Source: an uncultured Bacteroides sp. (GTDB lineage: Bacteria; Bacteroidota; Bacteroidia; Bacteroidales; Bacteroidaceae). Taken from it: DNA of 60,577 bases. The stretch spans positions 1-60,577 of the forward strand of contig CAMTOS010000006.1 of the NCBI GenBank assembly GCA_947074195.1. Direction: 5' to 3'. Below, one piece after another: positions 18,206 to 27,260 of the stretch (the first letter of the stretch is position 1; each line of letters opens with the position of its first letter). The translations under genes were made by a program, and so were the position numbers. The notes beneath the pieces are model-generated. The model was not told the origin of the DNA, did not search any database, and saw nothing but the letters and a program-made list of their open reading frames with translations.

Positions 18206-18751
18206 ATGATGCAGAGATATGATACCTACAGACTCGGAGAATTGACGGATAAAAGTTTTTTCTTCGACACCAATGTACTTCTCGATTTGTTTTATACACA
18301 GAAAGCCGACTGGTCATCCATTGCTTATTCAAAAGTATATAAGTATCTGGTAAATCGTCAAATCAGAATGTATATTGATAATACTGTTCTTTCGGAATTC
18401 ATTAACCGTATTCTCAGAATAGAGTATAATCTGATGCAAAGTATGAGTCCGAATGCAGATGTGACTTTTAAAATGTATCGCAATACAATTGATGGTCAGG
18501 ATAAAGTGAAAGAATCGTACGATCTTGTTAATGTAATTCTGAAATGTGTTTCACTCGATGGTGAAGTGCTGAATCCGAAAGATGTTCTGGAACTTCTGGT
18601 GGTCGATGAGATAGATTATAATGATAAAATCATTGAGCATTTGTGTCTGAAAAAAGGATACGTTCTTGTAACGAATGACGTAGATTTCATTCACAGTCAG
18701 GCCGATATATTATCTGCAAATCATAATCTTTGTCCGCCCGACAGGCTTTAA
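18206..18751 (+). CDS. PIN-domain nuclease
   Basis: 181 residues. Strand 1 carries FFFDTNVLLDLFY with the metal-binding Asp (D21); LSEFINR gives the second acid (E64); VLVTNDVDF near the end supplies the last acids (D158, D160). This is the PIN-like arrangement of VapC-type toxins and other Mg-dependent ribonucleases, but the protein is longer than a classical VapC (about 130). The upstream partner is a STAS-like protein instead of a VapB-type DNA-binding antitoxin. A GGAGGA sequence precedes the start by about 8 bases, unusual for this phylum. Confidence 0.8.
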   Translation: MMQRYDTYRLGELTDKSFFFDTNVLLDLFYTQKADWSSIAYSKVYKYLVNRQIRMYIDNTVLSEFINRILRIEYNLMQSMSPNADVTFKMYRNTIDGQDKVKESYDLVNVILKCVSLDGEVLNPKDVLELLVVDEIDYNDKIIEHLCLKKGYVLVTNDVDFIHSQADILSANHNLCPPDRL

Positions 18752-18848
18752 TGTATCCGGGATTTTCTTTCTGCAATTAAAGAAGAAATCTGATAAACAT
18801 TAATAAGTATAAACTTGTTAAAGATTAAACGATAAAAATAACTTTATT

Positions 18849-18959
18849 ATGAAACAAAGAAAGGTTCTAACGATAATTGCTGTCATCATACTTGCAGCGC
18901 TGCTTCTATATTGGTTATTTATAGCCGAAGATATAAATGCGTTCTGGGGTACAAATTAA
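18849..18959 (+). CDS. Membrane microprotein, 36 residues
   Basis: A short frame starting MKQRK and ending WGTN: a basic N-terminus, one strong hydrophobic helix (about 6-25, LTIIAVIILAALLLYWLFIA), then a short acidic tail. The layout is that of a single-pass membrane microprotein and it lies alone between the PIN gene and ettA. I do not recognise a family. It could be a chance frame, but the charge-helix-charge design and a 361-base gap with no other gene argue for it being real. Confidence 0.5.
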   Translation: MKQRKVLTIIAVIILAALLLYWLFIAEDINAFWGTN

Positions 18960-19024
18960 AATTCTGTTCCTGATTTAATAAAATAAAGATTCTTCTTAAC
19001 ATAAATGCTAAGTAATCTTTTTGG

Positions 19025-19064
19025 ATTTCCACATTTTTATATAGTTGTATAAGAATGTGGAAAT
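19025..19064. other. Long inverted repeat just upstream of the ettA promoter element
   Basis: ATTTCCACATT (19025-19035) and its exact complement (19054-19064), with a further TTATA/TATAA pairing inside and a six-base loop. It has no following T run and ends 8 bases before the ettA -7 element, where the -33 region should be. It may be an operator or an RNA hairpin. Confidence 0.6.
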
Positions 19065-19071
19065 TATAGTG

Positions 19072-19079
19072 TAATTTTG
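19072..19079 (+). promoter_or_regulatory. Candidate -7 element for ettA
   Basis: TAATTTTG matches TAnnTTTG, 34 bases before the ettA start codon. The -33 region falls within the inverted repeat at 19025-19064 and shows no TTTG at consensus distance. Confidence 0.55.
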
Positions 19080-19112
19080 TAGCTGATTATATTTAAAGAT
19101 CAAAATTTTAAT

Positions 19113-20804
19113 ATGGCAACAGTAGACGATAAGAAAATTATTTTTTCGATGGTAGGGGTAAGCAAATCCTATCAGAACAAGCAAGTATTGAAGAACATTT
19201 ACCTTTCTTTCTTTTATGGAGCAAAGATTGGTATTATTGGTTTGAATGGTTCAGGTAAATCGACCTTACTAAAGATTATCGCCGGCTTAGAAAAATCCTA
19301 TCAGGGAGAAGTTGTGTTTTCACCGGGTTATTCTGTAGGTTATCTGGCACAGGAACCACATCTTGATGAAACAAAAACCGTGAAGGAAATCGTAATGGAA
19401 GGTGTTCAGCCAATTGTTGATGCACTGAACGAATACGAAGAAATCAATCAGAAATTTGGTTTACCCGAGTATTATGAAGATCCTGACAAAATGGATAAGC
19501 TTTTTGCTCGTCAGGGTGAACTACAGGATATTATCGATGCAACCGATGCATGGAACCTTGACAGCAAACTTGAGCGTGCTATGGATGCGCTTCGTTGTCC
19601 GCCGGAAGATCAGGAAGTGAAATACCTTTCAGGAGGTGAGCGCCGCCGTGTGGCTCTTTGCCGCCTGTTACTTCAGAAACCTGATGTCTTGTTGCTCGAT
19701 GAGCCTACCAACCACCTTGATGCCGAATCAATCGACTGGCTGGAACAGCACTTACAGCAATATGAAGGTACAGTAATTGCCGTAACCCACGACCGTTACT
19801 TCCTTGACCATGTAGCAGGATGGATCCTTGAACTTGACCGTGGCGAAGGTATTCCATGGAAGGGTAACTATACCAGCTGGCTTGAACAGAAAACGAAGCG
19901 TATGGAACAGGAAGAAAAAACTGCCAGCAAACGTCGTAAAACTCTGGAACGCGAGTTGGATTGGGTTCGTATGGCTCCTAAAGCACGTCAGGCCAAAGGT
20001 AAGGCACGTCTTAATTCATACGATAAACTGATGAACGAAGATGTGAAAGAGAAAGAAGAAAAACTCGAAATCTTTATTCCTAACGGTCCGCGTTTGGGTA
20101 ATAAAGTTATCGAATCGGTTCATGTGGCTAAAGCATTTGGCGATAAGCTTCTTTTCGATGATCTTAACTTTATGCTTCCTCCAAATGGTATCGTTGGTGT
20201 AATCGGTCCTAATGGTGCCGGTAAAACAACTTTGTTCCGTTTGATCATGGGCTTGGAAAATGCCGATAAGGGTGAATTCGAAGTTGGTGAAACTGTAAAA
20301 GTATCATACGTTGACCAGCAGCATAAAGATATCGATCCTGAAAAATCTGTTTATCAGGTAGTATCGGGAGGTAATGAACTGATGCGTATGGGTGGACGCG
20401 ATATCAATACACGTGCTTACCTGTCACGATTCAATTTTGCAGGTGGCGATCAGGAGAAACTTTGTGGCGTACTTTCGGGTGGTGAGCGTAACCGTTTGCA
20501 TCTTGCTATGGCACTGAAAGAAGAAGGTAACGTATTGCTTCTCGATGAGCCTACCAATGATATTGACGTAAACACACTTCGTGCACTCGAAGAGGGTCTT
20601 GAAGATTTTGCCGGATGTGCAGTTGTAATCTCGCACGACCGCTGGTTCCTTGACCGTATCTGTACACATATTCTTGCATTCGAAGGTGACTCTAACGTGT
20701 TCTTCTTCGAAGGTTCGTACTCTGAATATGAAGAAAACAAGATGAAGCGTATGGGTAATATTGAACCAAAACGTGTTCGTTACAGAAAATTAATGAATGA
20801 CTAA
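19113..20804 (+). CDS. ettA: Energy-dependent translational throttle protein EttA (ABC-F)
   Basis: 563 residues, close to the 555 of E. coli EttA. Both ABC domains are intact: Walker A GLNGSGKS (about 43-50) and GPNGAGKT in the second half; signatures LSGGERRRVALC and LSGGERNRLHLA; Walker [12 protein letters not shown] and [11 protein letters not shown]. The interdomain linker (about 265-325) contains the basic RMAPKARQAKGKARL segment typical of EttA. By family knowledge it binds the ribosomal E site and gates entry into elongation according to ATP level. Monocistronic with a strong terminator. Confidence 0.95.
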   Translation: MATVDDKKIIFSMVGVSKSYQNKQVLKNIYLSFFYGAKIGIIGLNGSGKSTLLKIIAGLEKSYQGEVVFSPGYSVGYLAQEPHLDETKTVKEIVMEGVQPIVDALNEYEEINQKFGLPEYYEDPDKMDKLFARQGELQDIIDATDAWNLDSKLERAMDALRCPPEDQEVKYLSGGERRRVALCRLLLQKPDVLLLDEPTNHLDAESIDWLEQHLQQYEGTVIAVTHDRYFLDHVAGWILELDRGEGIPWKGNYTSWLEQKTKRMEQEEKTASKRRKTLERELDWVRMAPKARQAKGKARLNSYDKLMNEDVKEKEEKLEIFIPNGPRLGNKVIESVHVAKAFGDKLLFDDLNFMLPPNGIVGVIGPNGAGKTTLFRLIMGLENADKGEFEVGETVKVSYVDQQHKDIDPEKSVYQVVSGGNELMRMGGRDINTRAYLSRFNFAGGDQEKLCGVLSGGERNRLHLAMALKEEGNVLLLDEPTNDIDVNTLRALEEGLEDFAGCAVVISHDRWFLDRICTHILAFEGDSNVFFFEGSYSEYEENKMKRMGNIEPKRVRYRKLMND

Positions 20805-20915
20805 TCTTTATACTGCTTTTTGATAATTTCATTATTATCTAAATGGTTAGATTAGAATTTAATTATAACTGAAAGTTATTACTGAAAAATTATAATTCAG
20901 AAAGCATTTTTTACG

Positions 20916-20946
20916 AAGCCCTGCATTTCGATGCGGGGCTTTTTTT
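20916..20946 (+). terminator. Terminator of ettA
   Basis: An 11-bp stem with one G-T pair (20916-20926 with 20931-20941), loop TTCG, then a run of T residues. Confidence 0.9.
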
Positions 20947-21023
20947 GTTTTGTTGTGTGAGAAAATCTTTACCAGCCTTAAAAATAGGCATATTATTGTA
21001 ACTGAGGATTAAAGCATATTAAT

Positions 21024-21031
21024 TACTTTTG
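21024..21031 (+). promoter_or_regulatory. Candidate -7 element for the TonB receptor operon
   Basis: TACTTTTG (TAnnTTTG) 42 bases before the receptor start codon. A TTG lies 25 bases upstream, longer than the consensus spacing. Confidence 0.55.
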
Positions 21032-21072
21032 TACCAGAAACTATATACAGTATTAATTAATTTAGAGAAATT

Positions 21073-23856
21073 ATGAAAAGACATCTCATTCATTTCATGA
21101 TGGTTGCCATTTTACTTGTTTGCAGTTCTTCTGCAATATATGCGCAATCTGTAGTGAAAGGTCAGGTTGTTGATTCCGAAACGGGCGAGCCATTGATTGG
21201 TGCTGCCGTAACGGTTTTAGGTACAACACAAGGTAGTGTGACAGACATCGACGGGTATTTCACACAAAATGTTGGGCCAAACGAGACTTTGGTAATCAAA
21301 TATTTGGGTTACAAAGATTACTCAAAAAAGATTACACAAAAAGGTAATGTAAATTTAGGTGTTATTAATCTTGAGCCCGATGCATTTGCTTTAAGTGATG
21401 TTACTATCACTTCTTCTGTTGCAGTTGCACGCAAAACTCCGGTAGCTGTATCGACACTAACACCGGCATTTATCGAAGAAAAGTTAGGTACACAGGAATT
21501 TCCTGAAGTTCTTAAATCTACTCCGGGTGTGTATGCCACAAAACAAGGTGGTGGTTATGGTGACTCAAAGATTACCGTTCGTGGTTTTAAATCGGAAAAC
21601 GTAGCCGTAATGATTAACGGTGTTCCGATGAACGACATGGAATGGGGTGGTGTATACTGGAGTAACTGGGCAGGTCTTTCTGACGTAACCCGTTCAATGC
21701 AGGTACAGCGCGGTCTTGGTGCTGCTAAAGTGTCTTCTCCTTCTGTAGGTGGATCAATCAACATTATTACCCGTTCTATCGATACCCAGAAAGGCGGATC
21801 GGTTTCTTATGCAATGGGTAATGATGGTTACAATAAAATTCTTTTCAATGTATCAACTGGTTTATCTAAATCGGGTTGGGCTTTATCTTTGTTAGGTGGT
21901 AAAACCTGGGGCGATGGCTATATTCAGGGTACTGATTTCGAAGGTTACAACTGGTTTGTAAACATCTCTAAACAGATTAACGATAATCATCAGTTGTCTT
22001 TCACTGGTTTCGCTGCACCTCAATGGCACAATCAGCGTAACCGTAATGATGGTTTAACCATTGAAGGATGGCAGGAATATGGTAAGAAGTATATGAATGG
22101 CAGAAGTGCTTATCGTTACAATCCTACTTATGGCTTTGGTCCTGACGGACAGCGCAAAACTTCTCAGCGCAATGAATACAACAAACCTCAGCTTTCTTTG
22201 AATCACTTGTGGCAGATCAATCAAAAGTCAAGTTTAAGTACTGCACTTTATGCTTCTATCGGTCGTGGTTTTGGTTACAGTGGTCAGGGTTTGACATCTG
22301 CAGACCGTAACAACTGGTATGGTAGCAGCAATGGTGTATTGAACATGACTTTCCGTAACTCAGACGGTACATTCGCTTACGAAGACATTTACGCTTTGAA
22401 TGAAGCCAGCGAAGAAGGTTCTGTAATGGCTATGTCGAAGTCTAAGAACTTCCATAACTGGTACGGTTTACTTTCTACTTATACAACTAAAATCAGCGAT
22501 TTCGATATCTATGGTGGTATTGATGTTCGTTATTATAAAGGTACACATACCAATGAAATCGTAGATCTTTATGGTGGTGATTTCTTCGTAGATTCATCTT
22601 CACGCAGATCTGTATTGGCTGCAAACAACTCAGCTGCAGCTGCTGGTAGTGCGTTTATCAATCAAAAGCTTCAGGTAGGTGATGTTGTTTACCGCGATTA
22701 TGATGGTTTCATCGTTTCAGAAGGACTTTTCGGTCAGGTAGAATATAACAAAGAAAAACTTAGCGCCTTTGTTGCAGCTTCAGTATCAAACAATACTTAC
22801 TGGCGTTATGACCGTTTCTATTATGACAAAGAACATGCGAAGTCAAAGAATGCAAACTTCATAGGTTGGTCGGCAAAAGGGGGTATTAACTATAATATCA
22901 CTGAACATCATAATGTATTTGCTAATATTGGTCACATCAGCCGTGCACCTTTCTTCTCGGGTGGTGTATTCCTGAATGCTACTACAAGTAATGCATTAAA
23001 TCATAAAGCAGTAAATGAGAAAATCTTCTCGGTAGAATTGGGTTATGGCTTCCGTTCTAACTATTTCTCTGCTAATATCAATGCTTACTATACAAAGTGG
23101 AAAGACAAAACAATGGCACGTTCTACAACTGTTACTTACTACGAAGGCAGTTTGAATGCACCTTACAATCCTGCTCAGAATATTGCTGATACACGTGCAG
23201 TAATCAATATGCAGGGAGTTAACTCTGTACACAAAGGTATTGAACTTGACTTTGTTGTGAAACCACTTTACTGGTTAGATGTAACTGGTATGTTCTCTAT
23301 CGGAGACTGGTACTGGGATAACAATGCAACAGGACAATTTACAGTAGAAGGTCAGTTCATCGGTAATGCAAACATTACTGCAGAAGATGGCAGAGAATAT
23401 ACTGTAATCGTGCCTGCTGAAGCAAACAATATCACTCCATCTACTATGACATTGAATCTGAATGGTGTAAAAGAGGGTGGTTCTGCACAGCTTACAGCCG
23501 CTTTAGGTCTGAATGCACGCGTTACTAAATCATTGGGTCTGGGTATTGACTGGAACCTTTACTCTCGTAACTATGCAGACTGGCAGTTAAGTTCAAGCGA
23601 TATGATTCTGAATGGTGTGAAAAACTTTGAAACACCATGGCGTATTCCTACAGCAAGTACTTTTGACCTGAACGCATATTACCGTTTTGATTTCGGTAAA
23701 GTAAATGCAACAATTTCAGGTAATGTAAACAACGTGTTCAATCAGACTTACATCACCGATGCGATGGATGGCAGCAAACATGACTGGCAGACTGCTTACA
23801 ATGTTTTCTATGGTTTTGGCCGCACATTCAACATCCGTCTGAAAATTGGTTTTTAA
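21073..23856 (+). CDS. TonB-dependent outer-membrane receptor with carboxypeptidase regulatory-like domain
   Basis: 927 residues. A signal peptide ends at IYAQ (about 25). A CarboxypepD-reg-like domain follows (about 28-110: VVKGQVVDSETGEPLIGAAV, then GYFTQNV). The plug domain (about 120-240) includes TPGVYATKQGGGYGDSKITVRGF and GGSINIITR. The rest is a 22-strand-type barrel ending in the aromatic residue Phe. It imports a ligand with TonB/ExbBD energy. It has no SusD partner and lacks the SusC signature, so it is not a Sus-type pair. The gene 21 bases downstream encodes a lipoprotein that is probably its surface partner. Substrate unknown. Confidence 0.93.
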   Translation: MKRHLIHFMMVAILLVCSSSAIYAQSVVKGQVVDSETGEPLIGAAVTVLGTTQGSVTDIDGYFTQNVGPNETLVIKYLGYKDYSKKITQKGNVNLGVINLEPDAFALSDVTITSSVAVARKTPVAVSTLTPAFIEEKLGTQEFPEVLKSTPGVYATKQGGGYGDSKITVRGFKSENVAVMINGVPMNDMEWGGVYWSNWAGLSDVTRSMQVQRGLGAAKVSSPSVGGSINIITRSIDTQKGGSVSYAMGNDGYNKILFNVSTGLSKSGWALSLLGGKTWGDGYIQGTDFEGYNWFVNISKQINDNHQLSFTGFAAPQWHNQRNRNDGLTIEGWQEYGKKYMNGRSAYRYNPTYGFGPDGQRKTSQRNEYNKPQLSLNHLWQINQKSSLSTALYASIGRGFGYSGQGLTSADRNNWYGSSNGVLNMTFRNSDGTFAYEDIYALNEASEEGSVMAMSKSKNFHNWYGLLSTYTTKISDFDIYGGIDVRYYKGTHTNEIVDLYGGDFFVDSSSRRSVLAANNSAAAAGSAFINQKLQVGDVVYRDYDGFIVSEGLFGQVEYNKEKLSAFVAASVSNNTYWRYDRFYYDKEHAKSKNANFIGWSAKGGINYNITEHHNVFANIGHISRAPFFSGGVFLNATTSNALNHKAVNEKIFSVELGYGFRSNYFSANINAYYTKWKDKTMARSTTVTYYEGSLNAPYNPAQNIADTRAVINMQGVNSVHKGIELDFVVKPLYWLDVTGMFSIGDWYWDNNATGQFTVEGQFIGNANITAEDGREYTVIVPAEANNITPSTMTLNLNGVKEGGSAQLTAALGLNARVTKSLGLGIDWNLYSRNYADWQLSSSDMILNGVKNFETPWRIPTASTFDLNAYYRFDFGKVNATISGNVNNVFNQTYITDAMDGSKHDWQTAYNVFYGFGRTFNIRLKIGF

Positions 23857-23877
23857 TGATTTAATGAATAAGTTATT

Positions 23878-26400
23878 ATGAAGAAAAAAAATATATTAAT
23901 ACCGTTTTCAGCCGCTTTAATCGCATTAACCGGCTGTAACTATAACGAGAAAAACTTCGACGGGCTGTTCGACAATACGCGTCCTACTGAGGTTTTGAAT
24001 ATCAGCTATACGCTGACTCCTGATGATTATGCTACCATAGCAAACAACTCTACCAACAAAGCGTTGGCTGAAGCTGCCGGAGTTGCCGGACAACTTAGTG
24101 CTATTGCCTCAAAAGGTTGCTTAACCGATGTTATCACTGCAAAAGAATATATTCCTGCATTTCTTTCAGCACGCTGGTATACTGCAGATGAAGGTTCATC
24201 TATTAAAGTTACATACCAGGATCAGACTGATGCACCAGGTTACCTTGGCGATATAGAAGATGCTGCAACTTATGTAGTAACTAATGCCGACTATGAAGGT
24301 GTGTGGGATGAAAGCGGTGTAAACTATTTCTCTCCATCGAAACCAGCAAGTCTTTACTTGCCACGTATCCTGAGAAATGCTGTAGCCGATGCTTCTTCGG
24401 GTGAATATGTTGTGGTAGAATATAACTACTCTTCAACCGATCCATCTTCGGGTGGTGAAGAACCGGGTGCTTCATACAATAAGATTTCAGATGTTATCGA
24501 TGGCCCTAACGGAGAATATACTTGTAAAGGTACTGTAGCCGCTGCGTATGCACGTGGTTTCCTTCTGACTGATGGAACAGGTACAATTCTTGTTTATCAG
24601 AATGCAGCAACTAACCTTTCACTTGGTGATGTGGTAATTGTTAAAGGTACAACTACAGTTTATAGTGGTGCGAAACAGTTCGGTCAGGCTGGTCTTGAAG
24701 TAACACGCGAAAGTGCTTCAGAAACATTCGAATACCCAACTACTGCTAAAGTAATGTCGGCTGCCGATATGGATGCTTATGTTGCCAATTCAAGCAACGC
24801 TCCGCTTCAGTATGTAGAATATACAGGTACACTTAGTATCAGCGGTAACTATTACAACATTGCTATAGAAGGTGCAACTACTGCAATCGGTAGCATTGCA
24901 TACCCTTCGCCAGGCGTTGTTTCTCCTGAACTTAATGGTAAGGAAGTAACAATTAAAGGTTATAGCGTAGGTGTATCAAGCGGTAAGTACTTTAACACAA
25001 TGGTTACATCAATCAGTGAAGTAGACGGAACTGCTCCAACTTCTATTGGTGTGGTAGCTCTTGCTGAAGTAGGCGATTATACAGTACAAGGTCAGATCGT
25101 AGCAGAATATGCACGCGGTTTCCTTCTTAATGATGGTACAGGTTCTATCCTTGTATATCTTAATGCTACATCAAGCTATGCTGTAGGTAGCAGCGTAAGA
25201 GTATCGGGTGCTGTAACTAAGTATGCTGGTTTGAAACAGTATAGTGCAACAGCCGAAATCACTCAGCTTACAGAATCGGGAACAGTTACTTACCCAACTG
25301 CAGCAGTAATGACCGATACAGAACTTGATGATTATATTGTAGCTCCATTCTGTCGTTTAGTAACTTATTCGGGTACTCTGACTATCAGTGGTAACTACTA
25401 TAACATTATTCTTGATGATGCATTAACTGCACAAGGTTCATTGGCTTATCCAATTGCCGGAACTGTTGATACAGAATTGAACGGTAAGAAAGTAGTTGTA
25501 AAAGGTTATGCAGTAGGTACAAGCAGCGGTAAGTATGTAAACACTATGGTTCTTTCTGTAGAAGATGCTTCTACTCCTGAATCAAGAGCAGCTATGACAC
25601 GCGCGGCAGTAACTGAAAAACAATTCGCTCTTTACACTTATAATGGTAGCTCATGGGCAGTAGCAACTGATGCATCAATTGTAAATCCAGCCGATTATTC
25701 GTCTATGGGAATCTCATCTAACAGCTTCTCATCATCTTATGATCCTGATAATTACATTCCACAATACCTGAAACTGACTTATCCGTATGCACAAAACGGC
25801 GATGTTAAAACTGTGGCTTATTACTATACAAGCAACAGCGTAACAACACTGAATGCAGTTGAGTATACTTTCGATAATGGAAACTGGACTAAAAATGATT
25901 TCATCGAAACCAAAACAGATCAGTTTGTATTCAATGGTAAAGTTTGGAACTACGACCCAAGTATCATCATCAGACTGAAGAAAGGTGATGCTTACTCGAA
26001 AGAGTTCATGCAGGTAACTGTAGACTCTGTGAAAGTAAACATGGGTGATGAATACATCGACTCTTATGGTACAGCAGAATTCTATTATGGTAGCTCGGCT
26101 TATTATGGTAATGTAGATATCACTCCGGCAAAATGGAAACAATACTCACCATATTCAAGCATGACAGATGAAGAAGTTGAACATACCATTGCAGAACATG
26201 CTCAAAGCGGTATCTTCGTTTATTCACTGAAATACTACCATGCAGATATGGCTCCTATCGATGGTATTGATGTAACAGTAACTATCACTTACGATACTTA
26301 CAACTCAGCAGCATCGGCAGGTGTATTTACTATCCAGTATCTTGTAACAGGTAAAGGACAGTTCGAATACATACCTGACTCTTATCAGCAGGTTGAGTAA
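23878..26400 (+). CDS. Surface-type lipoprotein with tandem OB-like modules
   Basis: 840 residues. A lipoprotein signal ends in LTGC (Cys about 20). The N-terminal part (about 20-200) has no match that I recognise. Two homologous modules of about 186 residues follow (starting near 213 and 399). Both contain YARGFLL[TN]DGTG[TS]ILVY and SGNYYNI, then LNGK[EK]V. The pattern of strand-rich, Gly-turn sequence resembles OB-fold modules found in Bacteroidota surface proteins. A Ser/Thr/Tyr-rich C-terminal domain follows (about 580-840). It sits 21 bases after the TonB receptor, so a receptor-lipoprotein pair is likely. It is not a SusD homologue by anything I can see. Confidence 0.75.
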   Translation: MKKKNILIPFSAALIALTGCNYNEKNFDGLFDNTRPTEVLNISYTLTPDDYATIANNSTNKALAEAAGVAGQLSAIASKGCLTDVITAKEYIPAFLSARWYTADEGSSIKVTYQDQTDAPGYLGDIEDAATYVVTNADYEGVWDESGVNYFSPSKPASLYLPRILRNAVADASSGEYVVVEYNYSSTDPSSGGEEPGASYNKISDVIDGPNGEYTCKGTVAAAYARGFLLTDGTGTILVYQNAATNLSLGDVVIVKGTTTVYSGAKQFGQAGLEVTRESASETFEYPTTAKVMSAADMDAYVANSSNAPLQYVEYTGTLSISGNYYNIAIEGATTAIGSIAYPSPGVVSPELNGKEVTIKGYSVGVSSGKYFNTMVTSISEVDGTAPTSIGVVALAEVGDYTVQGQIVAEYARGFLLNDGTGSILVYLNATSSYAVGSSVRVSGAVTKYAGLKQYSATAEITQLTESGTVTYPTAAVMTDTELDDYIVAPFCRLVTYSGTLTISGNYYNIILDDALTAQGSLAYPIAGTVDTELNGKKVVVKGYAVGTSSGKYVNTMVLSVEDASTPESRAAMTRAAVTEKQFALYTYNGSSWAVATDASIVNPADYSSMGISSNSFSSSYDPDNYIPQYLKLTYPYAQNGDVKTVAYYYTSNSVTTLNAVEYTFDNGNWTKNDFIETKTDQFVFNGKVWNYDPSIIIRLKKGDAYSKEFMQVTVDSVKVNMGDEYIDSYGTAEFYYGSSAYYGNVDITPAKWKQYSPYSSMTDEEVEHTIAEHAQSGIFVYSLKYYHADMAPIDGIDVTVTITYDTYNSAASAGVFTIQYLVTGKGQFEYIPDSYQQVE
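24518..25565 (+). repeat. Tandem duplication within the lipoprotein gene
   Basis: Two copies of a unit about 558 bases long (starting near 24518 and 25076) encode the OB-like modules. The copies have diverged but keep stretches of near identity at DNA level, such as the SGNYYNI coding segments at about 24839 and 25384. The similarity shows an old in-frame duplication rather than a recent one. Confidence 0.8.
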
Positions 26401-26420
26401 TACACGAACTCTATAAACCA

Positions 26421-26463
26421 AAATTCCCCGAAGTGAATTGCTCGCTTCGGGGAATTTTTTTTG
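26421..26463. terminator. Bidirectional terminator between convergent genes
   Basis: A perfect 13-bp stem (26421-26433 with 26445-26457) with an 11-base loop. A T tract follows on the plus strand. The A-rich 5' flank gives a short U tract on the minus strand, serving the convergent DUF6624 gene. Confidence 0.9.
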
Positions 26464-26478
26464 TGTTATAATCAACGA

Positions 26479-27144
26479 TTATTCGTTTGATTTTCCTTTT
26501 ATATCTTCAGGATTCAGACTGTTGTCAAAGATAACTTCACAACCTATAACCTCTTTCATGACTTCCATATATTCAGCCAAAGGAAGCAGATCAACTGTAT
26601 TTCGCAAAGAATCGATATTTTCCGCATTAACCACTGGCCATACATACAATATCTTTTCTTCTTTATTCATCTTAATATGAGTCTGAGTACCATATACCTG
26701 CCTTTGATTCTCTTTCATTAAAACGCGGTCTAAAAGAGTCGGATAATAACTCTTGCTGATAACACCATTTTCAGATTGCAGCTTCACAAGGTTCAGATAT
26801 TTCTTTTGTGACTCTATATCAGAATGATCAATCACCAGAAAGATAGCCTTATTGGCATCATTAGATAAATCCTCAGGCCATCCTGTTTCATCGAGAAGAT
26901 TAAAGACGATACGCTGATTCTCTTCATCGGCCGTTTGCATCATCGTATTATAATGAATAATACTATCCACATTATTCTCTTTTATGGCTTTCCGTAATCC
27001 AATTCTTGCAAACTGATCTTTTACAAATACTTCACAAAGTGTGCTATCCAGTTCTTTATCCCTGGTAGTCTTGTTAAACTCCTGAGCCTGCGTTGTCAAT
27101 GCTGATATGCACATTGTTACGGCCAGAAATGTAGTCTTTTTCAT
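26479..27144 (-). CDS. Exported protein with a DUF6624-type domain
   Basis: 221 residues. A signal peptide ends near LTTQAQ (about 21). The body has the pattern of DUF6624 proteins: DQFARIGLRKAI, a helical stretch, NLLDETGWP, then AIFLVIDHSD, LLDRVLMKENQRQVYGTQ. No catalytic residues are known for this family and I do not assign a role. No TAnnTTTG element was found upstream. Between two regulatory blocks it seems to be a single-gene unit. Confidence 0.7.
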   Translation of the reverse strand: MKKTTFLAVTMCISALTTQAQEFNKTTRDKELDSTLCEVFVKDQFARIGLRKAIKENNVDSIIHYNTMMQTADEENQRIVFNLLDETGWPEDLSNDANKAIFLVIDHSDIESQKKYLNLVKLQSENGVISKSYYPTLLDRVLMKENQRQVYGTQTHIKMNKEEKILYVWPVVNAENIDSLRNTVDLLPLAEYMEVMKEVIGCEVIFDNSLNPEDIKGKSNE

Positions 27145-27260
27145 TATCGTTTATTTATAAGTTTAGAATTTTAGCGGCTAATTTAGAATTAATCCGATAG
27201 GTTATTCTTCTGTTGAATAGAAATAAAAGCTTGCAGGGTAATCATTCATATCAAAGTACA

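Noticed and set aside
23878..26400. Idea that the lipoprotein after the TonB receptor is a SusD homologue
   Set aside because: SusD proteins are helical TPR-like; this protein is strand-rich with duplicated OB-like modules and lacks SusD patterns.
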